Of a stretch of 31,960 nt of DNA, positions 30,989 through 31,960 are shown in pieces. How positions within the stretch are numbered: the first letter of the stretch is position 1; every line of letters begins with the position of its first letter. This DNA comes from Dunaliella salina (lineage: Eukaryota; Chlorophyta; Chlorophyceae; Chlamydomonadales; Dunaliellaceae): positions 95,235 to 127,194 of the forward strand of contig MU069906.1 of the NCBI GenBank assembly GCA_002284615.2. Direction: 5' to 3'. The notes under the pieces are model-generated. The model saw nothing but the letters and a program-made list of their open reading frames with translations. It did not search any database and was not told the origin of the DNA. A program made the position numbers and the translations under genes.

Positions 30989-31344
30989 GTGAAAACTTGC
31001 CTGCCTAGCCAGTTTGGAGAGTGTTCTTGCATGCATGCATGCTGCCAGGCCAAATGTAATGTAAAGCTTCTTTCAATTTTGTGAAGGTGTCGTTGCCGCA
31101 AGCGAGCATGATGCAACAACATCCTTGCCAGAAAGACACCGCTCTGCTTGAAGCTAATCAACAAATGGGTATAGACATTTGGGAGCCTCCTGTCAATGAG
31201 AGTTCATATTACTATTTACAACAGGTACTGCTAGTTCACACGACTGTCCATGCGCTTGTCTAATGAGTGATGTTCCTAAAGCTCGATATGGCATGATATG
31301 GCGATTCGGAAAACGAATACTTTTTCGTTCAAGCCGCACTTTGA

Positions 31345-31707
31345 AGCATGGTCCTCTCAGTAGTTCAAAATCTGGCGTCTTCAGAACAATATGTTTTTGA
31401 CGAAGGCACAAGGAAAGTACATGTGGGCAGTGCACTGCTGCCCGAAGAATTACAAACAGGCTCTCATATTGCAGCTTAGGGGAGGTAAAGTAGTTCAAGA
31501 CTTGGCATACTCAGAAAAGTGCATTCTTTACAAAGGCATAGGGAAAGCGAATGTGCTTAGTGCCCTGCTGCCCAAAGAATAACTTTAGAGCTCTTGTATT
31601 GCATTGTAGGGGAGGTCTAGTAGTTTAAGCTTTGGCATATTCAGAACAGTGTGTTGACAAAGGCACAGTGAAAACAAATGTGGGCAGTGCACTGCTGCCC
31701 AAAATAT
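31345..31707 (+). repeat. 130-bp tandem repeat, nearly three copies
   Basis: Units contain tagttcaagacttggcatac, tcagaacagtg, acaaaggcacagggaaa and gtgggcagtgcactgctgcc. Starts are near 31359, 31490 and 31620. The last copy runs into the doubtful coding segment at 31733, so this could be an acceptor-echo array of an exon there. Confidence 0.85.
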
Positions 31708-31732
31708 TGAGTATGAGAAAAGAAAATTGCAG

Positions 31733-31960
<228 letters not shown>

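Noticed and set aside
31167..31224. Possible next exon reading DIWEPPVNESSYYY
   Set aside because: An acceptor at 31167 (ggtatag) gives the wrong phase after exon 15 and there is no good pyrimidine tract.

Overview
The window looks like eukaryotic nuclear DNA and holds one very large, intron-dominated gene on the + strand. I could chain 15 exons (561-30988, about 1.51 kb coding in about 30.4 kb, roughly 5%). Their reading phases agree at every junction, and together they encode about 503 residues of a multi-blade WD40 beta-propeller protein. Neither end of the gene is in the window: exon 1 starts in mid-codon and exon 15 ends in phase 0 inside a WD40 blade. The blade order and motifs (SMKIYDL, GGQDRRIMLWNP, GAEDGEVKVWN, VGADRFLRIWD) resemble the long WD40 proteins of the WDR49/CFAP337 kind found in ciliated organisms. 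That family call is from memory of the family and is not proven here.

Organism: the GTGAGT/GTGCGC-type donors, mid-GC exons, long (GT)n tracts, kilobase introns full of minisatellites and a putatively ciliary WD40 gene suggest a flagellate chlorophyte green alga, perhaps Dunaliella-like. This is inference. Nothing prokaryotic was seen: no operons, no Shine-Dalgarno starts, no CRISPR, no RNA genes.

Layout. 1-560: GT tract and low-complexity DNA. 561-9082: exons 1-8, with introns of 0.6-1.6 kb. 9083-14070: a 5-kb intron with a GT/GC tract and a possible small direct-repeat (TRIM-like) element. 14071-19123: exons 9-11, including a 733-base assembly gap. 19124-22594: a repeat-filled intron with a 32-bp minisatellite and a 145-bp tandem array. 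22595-30988: exons 12-15, with two MITE-like insertions, one of them hAT-like. 30989-31960: a 130-bp tandem array, one doubtful coding segment and a terminal GT tract.

The most striking thing is how the introns are built. Next to 11 of the 15 exons, the adjoining intron carries tandem, degenerating copies of that exon's own edge, including the splice junction and some intron. I call these exon echoes. Several keep an open reading frame, the correct phase and even the donor site (1474-1554, 1599-1679). Others are clearly dead, with in-frame stops (6905-6982, 25881-26003). The introns therefore seem to have grown by repeated duplication across splice junctions, later joined by microsatellites and MITEs. 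A second unusual point is exon 12 (69 bp), which sits between a (CA)n tract and a (GT)n tract that could pair in the transcript and loop the exon out.
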